Origin: CALFXN01 sp937957815
Lineage (GTDB): Bacteria; Synergistota; Synergistia; Synergistales; Aminobacteriaceae
Length of the DNA: 64,000 nt
Direction of reading: 5' to 3'
NCBI GenBank assembly: GCA_036788195.1
Contig: DAIQNX010000002.1
Location: 1-64,000 of the forward strand
The notes below the pieces were generated by a model. It worked only from the letters and a program-made list of their open reading frames with translations, made no database searches and was not told the DNA's origin. Of this stretch, positions 56,001 to 63,447 are shown in pieces. Both the position numbers and the translations under genes were made by a program. The stretch's first letter is position 1. Each line of letters opens with the position of its first letter.

Positions 56001-57134
56001 ATGAAGGGCCTTCATTACGGACATCAATCCATCGACGAGAGCGATATCGCCGCAGTCGTCGCTGCGTTGAAGGGAGAGTGGCTGACCCAGGGGCCGCTCG
56101 TCGACGAATTCGAAGAACGTGTCGCGGGGTATGTCGGCGTCCCGTACGCGGTCGCGTTTTCGAGCGGAACCGCCGCGTTGCACGGAGCCATGTACGCCGC
56201 GGGTGTGGAATCCGGCGACGTGGTTCTCACGTCGCCGCTCACGTTCGCGGCGACGGCGAATTCCGTTTTGTATGTGAAAGGCGTCCCCGTCTTTCTCGAT
56301 ATCGATCCGAAGACCTACTGTCTCGACCCGGAGCGGGTTGCGCAATTCTGCCGCAGGAAGAATCCGAAGGCGATCGCTCCCGTCAGTTACGCCGGGTACC
56401 CTGTGGATATGAAGGCCTTTCGGAGTCTCGCCGATTCTTGCGGCGCAGTTCTCGTCGAGGATGCCTGCCATGCTCTCGGAGCGGAGCGGAACGGCGTGAA
56501 GGTGGGGCTCGAAGCCGACATGACGGTGCTGAGCTTTCACCCGGTCAAGCACGTCACGACCGGAGAGGGCGGCATGGTTCTGACGAAGTCGACGGAATTC
56601 GCGGAGAAATTGCGCCTCTTCCGGAGTCACGGGATTACGAAAGACCCCGCGATGATGGCGCGGAATCCGGAGGGGCCATGGTATACGGAAATGCTGGAAC
56701 TCGGCTACAATTACCGACTTTCGGACATTCAGTGCGCGCTCGGCATCAGCCAGATGAAACGGCTCGACGCATCGATCGCGAGACGGCGGGAAATCGCAGC
56801 CCGCTATGACAACGCTTTCCGCGGCAATGACGCTATCGCGATCCCGCCGGGACATCCGGGGCATGCGTATCACCTCTACCCGGTTTGGATCTCTCCCGAA
56901 CTGAGGAAACGTGTTTTCGAGGGGCTCAGGGATGCGGGCATCGGCGTGCAGGTCCATTACCTTCCGGTTCCGCTGCATCCGTATTACCGCCGCGTTTTCG
57001 GATATAAGCCGGGAGGTTTTCCGAACGCCGAAAAGATTTATTCGGGGGAAATTTCCCTTCCGATGTATCCCGATCTCGATGACGCGGATGTTTCGAGGGT
57101 CATACACGAGGTACTGCTGCTGGTCGGGGCATAG
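56001..57134 (+). CDS. pseC: UDP-4-amino-4,6-dideoxy sugar aminotransferase PseC
   Basis: Encodes 377 residues from the ATG at 56001; GAAGAGGTGAG (55986-55996) lies 4 bases upstream, so the earlier ATG at 55980 is less likely. It is a DegT/DnrJ/EryC1 aminotransferase: FSSGTAALHGA near residue 53, VEDACHALGAE near residue 150, and the PLP lysine in SFHPVKHVTTGEGG near residue 176. It aminates C4 after PseB. Here it is the last gene of the locus, far from pseB. Confidence 0.9.
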   Translation: MKGLHYGHQSIDESDIAAVVAALKGEWLTQGPLVDEFEERVAGYVGVPYAVAFSSGTAALHGAMYAAGVESGDVVLTSPLTFAATANSVLYVKGVPVFLDIDPKTYCLDPERVAQFCRRKNPKAIAPVSYAGYPVDMKAFRSLADSCGAVLVEDACHALGAERNGVKVGLEADMTVLSFHPVKHVTTGEGGMVLTKSTEFAEKLRLFRSHGITKDPAMMARNPEGPWYTEMLELGYNYRLSDIQCALGISQMKRLDASIARRREIAARYDNAFRGNDAIAIPPGHPGHAYHLYPVWISPELRKRVFEGLRDAGIGVQVHYLPVPLHPYYRRVFGYKPGGFPNAEKIYSGEISLPMYPDLDDADVSRVIHEVLLLVGA

Positions 57135-57178
57135 GACCGGTTCTTTTTTCTTTCGATTCCGATTTCGGTAGTTCTCCC

Positions 57179-57207
57179 TAGACGTTGCAGGGAACCAAGG
57201 ATACAAT
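57179..57207 (+). promoter_or_regulatory. Candidate promoter of ompH
   Basis: TAGACG at 57179-57184 and TACAAT at 57202-57207, with a 17-base spacer. Both hexamers are near the sigma-70 consensus (TTGACA, TATAAT) with four and five matching bases. It lies 43 bases before the ompH start. Confidence 0.5.
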
Positions 57208-57250
57208 CAGCGGGTCGAAAGAAAGCATAATGTCGGGGAGGTATTTGTTG

Positions 57251-57697
57251 ATGTTTCGTGTGTCTCGTGGCGTTGTCGTTGCAATGGCGGTTCTCGGTGT
57301 GCTTGTGTTCGGGGCGATGGCGTCCGCGGACGAAAAGATCGGTGTCATCGATTCGCAGAAGATCGTCTTTCAGCACCCCAAGTTCGAGGGCATCACGAAG
57401 CAGATGCAGCAGATCAGCAAGACCAAGGAAACTGAAATGAAGGCGGCCGTCGACAGCGAGAAGGACCAGGACAAGAAGGCCGAGATCTATCAGGCGAAGC
57501 GCCGCGAACTGGCCCAGGAAGAACAGCGTCTCATGCAGCCGCTGTTTCAGGAGGCCCAGATGGCGGTTCGGACCGTGGCGAAGCTGAAGAATATCACCGT
57601 GGTCATCGAAAAGGGCGCCGTGTATTTCGGCGGCATCGATATCACCGACGATGTCATTCAGGAGCTGAAAAAGAACGCCGCAAAGGGTGGAAAGTAG
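57251..57697 (+). CDS. ompH: OmpH/Skp-family periplasmic chaperone
   Basis: Encodes 148 residues from the ATG at 57251, nine bases after GGGGAGG (57235-57241). A signal peptide ends at about residue 27 (ASA-DE). The mature part has KIGVIDSQKIVFQHPKFEG at its start and a charged helical arm (about residues 50-105), the Skp pattern. Skp carries unfolded outer-membrane proteins through the periplasm, so its presence supports an outer membrane. Confidence 0.85.
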   Translation: MFRVSRGVVVAMAVLGVLVFGAMASADEKIGVIDSQKIVFQHPKFEGITKQMQQISKTKETEMKAAVDSEKDQDKKAEIYQAKRRELAQEEQRLMQPLFQEAQMAVRTVAKLKNITVVIEKGAVYFGGIDITDDVIQELKKNAAKGGK

Positions 57698-57726
57698 TTT
57701 TCTTCATTAACTGAACTGGAATATCC

Positions 57727-57757
57727 GGGGTCCTGCGTTTCGGCGGGGCCCCTTTTT
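57727..57757 (+). terminator. Intrinsic terminator after ompH
   Basis: Stem GGGGTCC (57727-57733) with GGGCCCC (57746-57752), one G-T pair, 12-base loop, then five T (57753-57757). Confidence 0.8.
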
Positions 57758-57797
57758 CATGTCCGCGCGACGGACCGGGAGTTGCCCATCTGTCCGG

Positions 57798-57826
57798 TGG
57801 CCGGAATGCCCGGACTGTAGTATGAT
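57798..57826 (+). promoter_or_regulatory. Weak candidate promoter of the adenosine-specific kinase gene
   Basis: TATGAT at 57821-57826 is a good -10; 17 bases upstream TGGCCG (57798-57803) is a poor -35. A small inverted repeat GTCCGG / CCGGAC (57792-57797 and 57810-57815) overlaps it and could be an operator. The terminator just upstream makes a promoter here likely in principle. Confidence 0.3.
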
Positions 57827-57882
57827 ATCGAAAACACGAAGTAAATTCCGTTTTCAGGGTACTTCTTCGGGGAGGGACATTC

Positions 57883-58380
57883 ATGGCTGACATCAAAAAA
57901 ATGTGCGTTGAGGAGATGCTCATTCCGGAAGAGTGCAATATCATCGTCGGTCAGAGCCACTTCATCAAGACGGTCGAGGACCTGTACGAGGCCATGGTGA
58001 CCGCCGTTCCGGGGCTGGAGTTCGGTATCGCGTTCTGCGAAGCGTCGGGAGATTGCCTGATCCGGTACGACGGCAATTCGAAAGACCTTCAGGACGCCGC
58101 GATCGAAAACGCGAAGCGTCTTTCGGCGGGGCACACGTTCGTCGTGCTCATGAGAAAGGGCTATCCCATCAACGTGCTTGGCCGCATCAAGGACTGTCAG
58201 GAGGTCTGCCGCGTGTTCGCGGCGACCGCAAATCCGCTTCAGGTGATCGTCTGCGAGACGGAGCAAGGGCGAGGTGTCGCCGGCGTCGTTGACGGATTCT
58301 TCCCGAAAGGCGTCGAGGGAGAGGAACACGTGAGCTGGAGGAAAAAACTCCTTCGGGACATTATCGGTTACAAGCGGTAA
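57883..58380 (+). CDS. Adenosine-specific kinase family protein
   Basis: Encodes 165 residues. [19 protein letters not shown] near residue 19, [21 protein letters not shown] near residue 45-65, and [23 protein letters not shown] near residue 108-130 match the adenosine-specific kinase family (Adenosine_kin), known from archaea and some anaerobic bacteria. It is a single compact domain with GGGGAGGGA as its ribosome-binding site. Confidence 0.85.
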   Translation: MADIKKMCVEEMLIPEECNIIVGQSHFIKTVEDLYEAMVTAVPGLEFGIAFCEASGDCLIRYDGNSKDLQDAAIENAKRLSAGHTFVVLMRKGYPINVLGRIKDCQEVCRVFAATANPLQVIVCETEQGRGVAGVVDGFFPKGVEGEEHVSWRKKLLRDIIGYKR

Positions 58381-58385
58381 GGCGC

Positions 58386-59513
58386 ATGAGGCCCTTCCGC
58401 TCGTTTTTCGCCGCCGTTCTTCTGACGCTTGCTTTCTTTCCGGCGGAGGCGGCGAACAGAGACTGGGTACAGACCATCGCGGTTCTGCCTCCGTCCGCAG
58501 GATGGGAGAGCGAACAGGGGCGGTCTGCGGATCTCGCCCTTCGTCTGGCGGAAAACGAGGTGAACGATTCCGCCGAAGGTGCCGGCGGGCGCGATGTCCG
58601 TTTCGTCCGGATCGAAGCGACGAGCCGTGCCGATGACCTGAGAAAGCTGGAGGTCCGTGCTGTTCTGGCGGCGGGGCCCGATCTCCCCGAGACGTTTGTG
58701 AGAAACCTTGCGAATGGGTGGACGGGGCCCCCGATTGTCGTTGCAGGTGGCGAGCGGATAGAGTTCTCTCCGGGGAACGCGCCCTACCTGTATGCCCTCG
58801 ATTTGTTTCAGGACTTCCGTGCAGATGCGCTGTCTCGTTTCGCGGCGGCGCATCTGCCCGCGAAGAGTCGTATCGCGCTCGTTTCCGACAATCTCGGCGA
58901 GGACTCCAGGCGCGGCGCTTCGCTGACACGCGTTTTTCTCGAAGAGAAGGGGTTCGACGTCTTTCCCCTCTTTTTCCCCGGGGAGGGAGAGAACGCCTTC
59001 GAGTTCGTCATGCAGGAAATCCGCGACAGCGGTTCGAAGGCCGTCATCGTCTGGCTCGGTGCCATGTCGGCGATGGATATGTGGCGCGTGGCGGCCAAGT
59101 TCGGGATCTCCGTCGAAATCTGGAATGCCGGGGATCGCGACGAGATGCTCGTCCCGTTTCAGGGACTTCTTGCCGTGAGCCAGAACGCGACGGACGGATT
59201 CCCGTTTCTCGGTCTCTCGCGGCGTTTGCGCCTTGAATTCTCCGTGCGGCCGGAGGATCTTCTTTCGGCCGCACGAGTGTATGCATGCGCGAGATGGATC
59301 ATCGCGGCTCTCTCCCGCGTGAATGCTTCCGGGGCGTCGCTCGATGTCGCTCTGTCGACGATGAGCGGAATTCCGTTCGGAAAGGAAATGCTCTCCATCA
59401 ATCCCATAACGCACAGACCGCAGTCGCGGAGTGTCCGGATCTACCGCGTGTCGTCACACAGGTGGCGGCAGGAGGCGGAGTTCGATGTGGCCGCACGGGG
59501 TGCGGCGTACTGA
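58386..59513 (+). CDS. Periplasmic ABC-type substrate-binding-like protein
   Basis: Encodes 375 residues with a signal peptide (cleavage near residue 23, AEA-AN). The rest resembles a type 1 periplasmic binding fold (leucine/amide-binding family): IAVLPPSAGWESEQGRSADLALRLAENE near residue 30, then SRIALVSDNLGEDSRRGASL near residue 160. No permease or ATPase gene lies nearby, so it may be an orphan receptor. Ligand unknown. Confidence 0.65.
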   Translation: MRPFRSFFAAVLLTLAFFPAEAANRDWVQTIAVLPPSAGWESEQGRSADLALRLAENEVNDSAEGAGGRDVRFVRIEATSRADDLRKLEVRAVLAAGPDLPETFVRNLANGWTGPPIVVAGGERIEFSPGNAPYLYALDLFQDFRADALSRFAAAHLPAKSRIALVSDNLGEDSRRGASLTRVFLEEKGFDVFPLFFPGEGENAFEFVMQEIRDSGSKAVIVWLGAMSAMDMWRVAAKFGISVEIWNAGDRDEMLVPFQGLLAVSQNATDGFPFLGLSRRLRLEFSVRPEDLLSAARVYACARWIIAALSRVNASGASLDVALSTMSGIPFGKEMLSINPITHRPQSRSVRIYRVSSHRWRQEAEFDVAARGAAY

Positions 59514-59571
59514 CGCGTTGTCCGGCGGTCTGCCTACGTGCCGGCGCCATCAAATCAGGGAGGATTGTGAC

Positions 59572-59937
59572 ATGAGACTGAGAGACGTGATCCGCTTCAC
59601 CAATGCCGAAGTTCTGAGCGGCGAGGAGCTTCTCGATTCGATCGATGTGGAGTATGCGTACGGATCTGATCTGATGAGCGATGTCCTCGCGTTTGCCCGC
59701 CCCGGGTCTCTCCTTCTGACGGGGTTGACGAACGTGCAGATCATGCGGACCGCCCAGATGCTCGATATTCCGGCGGTCGTGTTCGTACGCGGAAAGCGCC
59801 CCCAGGACGCGGCGATCAGTCTCGCGTATCAGGTGAAGATCCCCGTGATTCTGAGCCGTCTGAGCATGTTCGAAAACTGCGGGATTCTGTACCGCGAGGG
59901 ACTGCTTCCCTGTAGCATTCCTGATCGCGAGGTGTAG
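59572..59937 (+). CDS. DRTGG-domain protein (first copy)
   Basis: Encodes 121 residues from the ATG at 59572 with AGGGAGGA upstream. The single domain reads GSDLMSDVLAFARPGSLLLTGLTNVQIMRTAQM and LDIPAVVFVRGKRPQDAAI in the middle, the pattern of small DRTGG-type proteins. These occur in gene clusters with HATPase and hydrogenase-like genes; their function is not settled. It heads a five-gene cassette. Confidence 0.72.
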   Translation: MRLRDVIRFTNAEVLSGEELLDSIDVEYAYGSDLMSDVLAFARPGSLLLTGLTNVQIMRTAQMLDIPAVVFVRGKRPQDAAISLAYQVKIPVILSRLSMFENCGILYREGLLPCSIPDREV

Positions 59938-59940
59938 TGC

Positions 59941-60402
59941 GTGGGTCCCCAACCCTACGTTGAACGGTACGAGGTGCAGGGCGGGGTATTCGACGCGATA
60001 GGGGAAGCCTCGACACAGCTCAAATCGGTCCTGAAAATGCTCGGGATTCCTTCGGACATTACCCGGAGGGCAACGGTGGTTGCATACGAGGCGGAGATGA
60101 ATCTGGTCATTCATGCCGGCGGAGGCGAAGTGATCGCGTCCGTTTACCCTGATCGGCTCGAGATTCTCGCGCGGGACCGGGGGCCGGGAATTCCGGATAT
60201 CGGGCTCGCGATGACGGAAGGCTATTCCACCGCTACGGACGAAATCCGCGAGATGGGTTTCGGTGCCGGAATGGGGCTCCCGAACATGAAACGCAACGCG
60301 GATGTCCTCGAGGTGACGTCGGAAGTCGGCAAGGGGACCTCGGTTTTTGCGATCATCCGGTTTCCTGGCGACATGAATCGGGAAAGCGTGAAGGAGGGAT
60401 AG
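59941..60402 (+). CDS. Anti-sigma-factor-like ATP-binding protein (HATPase)
   Basis: Encodes 153 residues from a GTG start. It is a lone GHKL ATPase: N box YEAEMNLVIHAGGGE near residue 44, G1 box RDRGPGIPDI near residue 78, G2 GFGAGMGLPNMKR near residue 105. This is the RsbW/SpoIIAB class. Such proteins act as kinases or anti-sigma factors; here it lies beside a hydrogenase-like gene, so redox or H2 signalling is possible. Confidence 0.83.
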   Translation: MGPQPYVERYEVQGGVFDAIGEASTQLKSVLKMLGIPSDITRRATVVAYEAEMNLVIHAGGGEVIASVYPDRLEILARDRGPGIPDIGLAMTEGYSTATDEIREMGFGAGMGLPNMKRNADVLEVTSEVGKGTSVFAIIRFPGDMNRESVKEG

Positions 60403-60404
60403 AC

Positions 60405-61739
60405 GTGTCCGGAGGAGTCCGCGTTCAGGATGCGCGGTGCCGTGGGTGCGCCAATTGCATCAAGTCCTGTCCGACCGAAGCGTTACGCGTTATCGAAGGT
60501 CTTGTCCGCATCATTCCGGAGCTGTGCATCGATTGCGGCGAGTGCGTCCGGGTTTGCCGGGAAAAGGCGATCCAACTCTACGAGGACGAGTGGAACGTGC
60601 TTCGCGCGCAGAAGAATCTCGTCCTTATGGCCGATCCCACGTTCTATGTCCAGGTCGGCGCGTATGCTCGTCCCGCGCTCATGAAGGAAGCGCTCCAGAG
60701 TTCGGGGATCGAGGATCTGACCGAATACGAGTCCGAAGCGTACGATATCGCCGCCTGTTCGATCGCGAAGCTTCTCGATACGGAGAGCCGTGACCGGCTT
60801 CCGTTCATATCGACCTATTGCCCCGCGGTTCTCCGCCTGATCCAGATCAACTTTCCGGAACTCGTCGGCCGCATCGTTCCCGTCGAGTCTCCGCTCGAGA
60901 TTGGCGTGGCGCTCTGGAAGAACCGAACCGGCCGAGACGATCCCGTCACGATGGCGGTTCCGTGCCCCGCGAAGACGACGCTTGTCCACGCGCCCGAGGG
61001 GCGCGAGAGAAGCACGATGACGTATTCGATATCGGTTCGCAGGCTCGTTCGCGACATTCTCGCCGGGAGTCCGAAGGTCGCGGGAGCGCTCCCGACGCAG
61101 CTGAATCGGAGATGGCTCCTGTGGTCGGTTTCGGGCGGGGAGTGCCGTCACGTCGAATCGTTCTCCGAACGGCAGTTGACGACGATATCCGTCTCGGGAC
61201 TCCGGAACACGAAGGATCTCCTGACGGAACTCGAACTCGGGCGACTTTCCGGCGTCGATTATATCGAGTGCCGGGCATGCGACCTCGGGTGTATCGGCGG
61301 TGTCGGGACGTCCGAGTCGCGGTTTCTGTCGCAGCTTCGTCTCGACAGCATCAAAATCGACTGGAACCCGACCGAGGATGAGCGTCGCGTCGCCGCGGAC
61401 GGGTTCGCCTCGGATATCTGGAAACTCGAGAAGCCGGTCAGGCCGAAGCAGCGTCTTCCTCTGGCGGAAAACCTCAAGGAAGCGATGGATCGACTCAGGA
61501 CAATGAACGCGATTTTTTCCGAGTTGCCGCATATCGATTGCGGCTCGTGCGGCAGACCATCGTGCAGGGCGATGGCCGAGGATATCGTCCGCGGGCACGG
61601 CGAGACCACCGACTGTATCTTCAAGCTTCGGGAGCGGATCTTCAGCCTGAGCGCCGAAATCCATTCCCTTTCGGGTAAGATTCCGCATACGTTCAGGTCG
61701 CAGGTGATTCACGATCATGAAGATCAGCGATTTATCTGA
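60405..61739 (+). CDS. [FeFe]-hydrogenase-like protein, likely regulatory
   Basis: Encodes 444 residues. Two 4Fe-4S motifs begin it (CRGCANCIKSCP at residues 12-23 and CIDCGECVRVC near residue 41). The H-cluster motifs follow: STYCPAVL (L1), VPCPAKTTL (L2) and ECRACDLGCIGGVG (L3), so the four cluster cysteines are kept. The L1 residue that in active hydrogenases is Cys299 (TSCCP) is Tyr here. A C-terminal motif CGSCGRPSC plus a later Cys may bind a further 4Fe-4S cluster. Confidence 0.82.
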   Translation: MSGGVRVQDARCRGCANCIKSCPTEALRVIEGLVRIIPELCIDCGECVRVCREKAIQLYEDEWNVLRAQKNLVLMADPTFYVQVGAYARPALMKEALQSSGIEDLTEYESEAYDIAACSIAKLLDTESRDRLPFISTYCPAVLRLIQINFPELVGRIVPVESPLEIGVALWKNRTGRDDPVTMAVPCPAKTTLVHAPEGRERSTMTYSISVRRLVRDILAGSPKVAGALPTQLNRRWLLWSVSGGECRHVESFSERQLTTISVSGLRNTKDLLTELELGRLSGVDYIECRACDLGCIGGVGTSESRFLSQLRLDSIKIDWNPTEDERRVAADGFASDIWKLEKPVRPKQRLPLAENLKEAMDRLRTMNAIFSELPHIDCGSCGRPSCRAMAEDIVRGHGETTDCIFKLRERIFSLSAEIHSLSGKIPHTFRSQVIHDHEDQRFI

Positions 61740-62058
61740 GCTCCAGGATCTCGAGGTCATCGTCCCTGGAAATCCCGATCGGGAAATTACGGGCGGGGTC
61801 GCCGGGGATCTTCTGAGCTGCGTCATGGCTGAGGCGGAGCCGGGAATGATCTGGGTTACGATCCAGGTCCACGTCAACGTCGCGGCCGTCGCGGTTCTCA
61901 GGGATGTGTCCGGGATCGTTCTCGCGTCCGGGCGGAAGCCGAATCCCGATCTCGTCGAAAAGTGCAGGGAGGAATCTCTCTTTCTCGGCGTCTGTTCACG
62001 GAAGGCGTTCGATGCGTGCGTCGCCCTTCACGCGTTGGGAGTTCGCGGAGACGCATGA
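61717..62058 (+). CDS. DRTGG-domain protein (second copy)
   Basis: Encodes 113 residues. ITGGVAGDLLSCVMAEAEPGMIWVTIQVHVNVAAVAVLRDV is a segment with the DRTGG-type layout, broadly parallel to the first copy at 59572. It overlaps the hydrogenase-like gene by 23 bases and the PHP gene by four. Two such proteins flank the hydrogenase-like gene, a known arrangement in anaerobes. Confidence 0.7.
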   Translation: MKISDLSELQDLEVIVPGNPDREITGGVAGDLLSCVMAEAEPGMIWVTIQVHVNVAAVAVLRDVSGIVLASGRKPNPDLVEKCREESLFLGVCSRKAFDACVALHALGVRGDA

Positions 62059-62831
62059 ACGGAAACGTGGTCCGTCCTTTCCGGGCCGATCTTCATATTC
62101 ATACGGTTCTGTCGCCCTGCGGGGAACTCGAGATGGGGGCGCCGGACATCGTCGCGCGGGCGCTCGAAGAGCGGCTCGATGTGATCGCGATCACGGATCA
62201 CAACGCGGCGGACAATTGTCCGGCCGTCATCGGCGCGGCGAGTGGAACGCCGCTCGTCGTTCTTCCTGGAATGGAAGTCCAGACCGCGGAAGATATTCAC
62301 ATCGTCTGTCTGTTCGAAACCTGCGAACGGGCGTTCGATATGCAACGAACGCTTTGGCTCCGGATGCCCGGAGTCCGGAATCGTCCGTCGGTTTTCGGGG
62401 AACAGATCGTCGTCGACGCGGAAAACAACATCGTTCGCGAAGAGGAGATTCTTCTCGTTCAGGGTGTCGGGTATTCGGTCGACGAGGTCGCGGATCTCGC
62501 GCATCGTATCGGAGGAATCGCCTTCCTCGCTCATGTCGATCGCCCGTCGTTCGCATATCCGGCGGTTCTCGGCCCACTCCCCGCGGAGTTCCCGTCGGAT
62601 GCGGTCGAATTCTCGCGCTGTCTCGGCGCGGACGATGCGACGCGGCTTCGCGGAGAATATCCGCATCGGACGATTCTACGTTCGTCCGATGCGCATCGTC
62701 TCGGTGACATATCGTTCTCGTACGGAACCACGCTCATGCTTCGCTCAGCGTGCTTTCAGGAACTCCGGCTCGCTCTTTCCGGATCGGAGGGAAGAGCCGT
62801 CCTCTGGCCCTTCGGCGACGAGGCGCGATGA
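62055..62831 (+). CDS. PHP-domain phosphoesterase-like protein
   Basis: Encodes 258 residues from the ATG at 62055. Metal-binding motifs of the PHP superfamily are present: ADLHIHTVLSPCG (His-x-His, residue 10-22), ITDHN near residue 46, GMEVQTAEDIHIV near residue 72, FLAHVDRP near residue 160 and SSDAHRLGDI near residue 215. It ends the hydrogenase-like cassette. Its last 76 bases run opposite to the 3' end of hisIE. Confidence 0.85.
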   Translation: MNGNVVRPFRADLHIHTVLSPCGELEMGAPDIVARALEERLDVIAITDHNAADNCPAVIGAASGTPLVVLPGMEVQTAEDIHIVCLFETCERAFDMQRTLWLRMPGVRNRPSVFGEQIVVDAENNIVREEEILLVQGVGYSVDEVADLAHRIGGIAFLAHVDRPSFAYPAVLGPLPAEFPSDAVEFSRCLGADDATRLRGEYPHRTILRSSDAHRLGDISFSYGTTLMLRSACFQELRLALSGSEGRAVLWPFGDEAR

Positions 62832-63442
62832 CGCGACTCGAGCTCGCCGATGACGTCGGTGAAGGTGACCCCCGATGCTATAAGGGCGACGAACGTGTGA
62901 TAGACGAGATCGGCCGCCTCCGATACGATCCGCTCCCTGTCGCCTGAAACGACGGCGAGAGCGGTTTCGACTCCCTCCTCGCCGACCTTCTGCGCGACGC
63001 GGGAAAGGCCTTCCGCGATCAGACGCGCGGTGTAACTCTCCGATACGGGGGCGTCCTTCCGTGACGTGAGATAGCCGTAGAGTCGCCCGACGAATGTCGG
63101 ATCGGCGGAAGACGAGGAACCGAACCGCCTGTGAAAGCAGGTTCGTTCGCCGGTGTGGCAGGTCGGCCCGAGGGGGCGCGCGCGCACGAGGACCGTATCC
63201 CCGTCGCAATCCAGGAACATTTCCGTGAGAATCAGGAAGCTTCCGCTCTCTTCGCCCTTCGTCCAGAGCGTCTGTCGCTTTCGGCTGAAGAAGGTCACCT
63301 TCCCCGTCCTCAGCGTGATCCCGAGAGCTTCCCTGTTCGAATATCCCATCATGAGGACTTCAGCGGTATCCGCGTCCTGGACGATCACCGGTATGAGGCC
63401 GTGCGCGTCGAACACAAGCGCATCGGGAGAGAATGGTTTCAT
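62756..63442 (-). CDS. hisI: Bifunctional phosphoribosyl-AMP cyclohydrolase / phosphoribosyl-ATP pyrophosphatase HisIE
   Basis: Encodes 228 residues on the minus strand, from the ATG at 63442 with GAGGTGA upstream. The HisI half has VLMMGYSNREAL near residue 29, FFSRKRQTLWTKGEESG near residue 50, DCDGDTVLVRA near residue 78 and CHTGERTCFHR near residue 95. The HisE half has YTARLIAEGLSRVAQKVGEEGVE near residue 137-160. A roughly 25-residue tail lies antisense to the PHP gene end. It catalyses histidine steps 2 and 3. Confidence 0.92.
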   Translation of the reverse strand: MKPFSPDALVFDAHGLIPVIVQDADTAEVLMMGYSNREALGITLRTGKVTFFSRKRQTLWTKGEESGSFLILTEMFLDCDGDTVLVRARPLGPTCHTGERTCFHRRFGSSSSADPTFVGRLYGYLTSRKDAPVSESYTARLIAEGLSRVAQKVGEEGVETALAVVSGDRERIVSEAADLVYHTFVALIASGVTFTDVIGELESRHRASSPKGQRTALPSDPERASRSS

Positions 63443-63447
63443 GGCTG

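Noticed and set aside
57792..57815. Inverted repeat GTCCGG / CCGGAC before the adenosine-specific kinase gene
   Set aside because: Only 6 bp with a 12-base loop in G+C-rich DNA; kept as a side note in the promoter entry, not as an operator.
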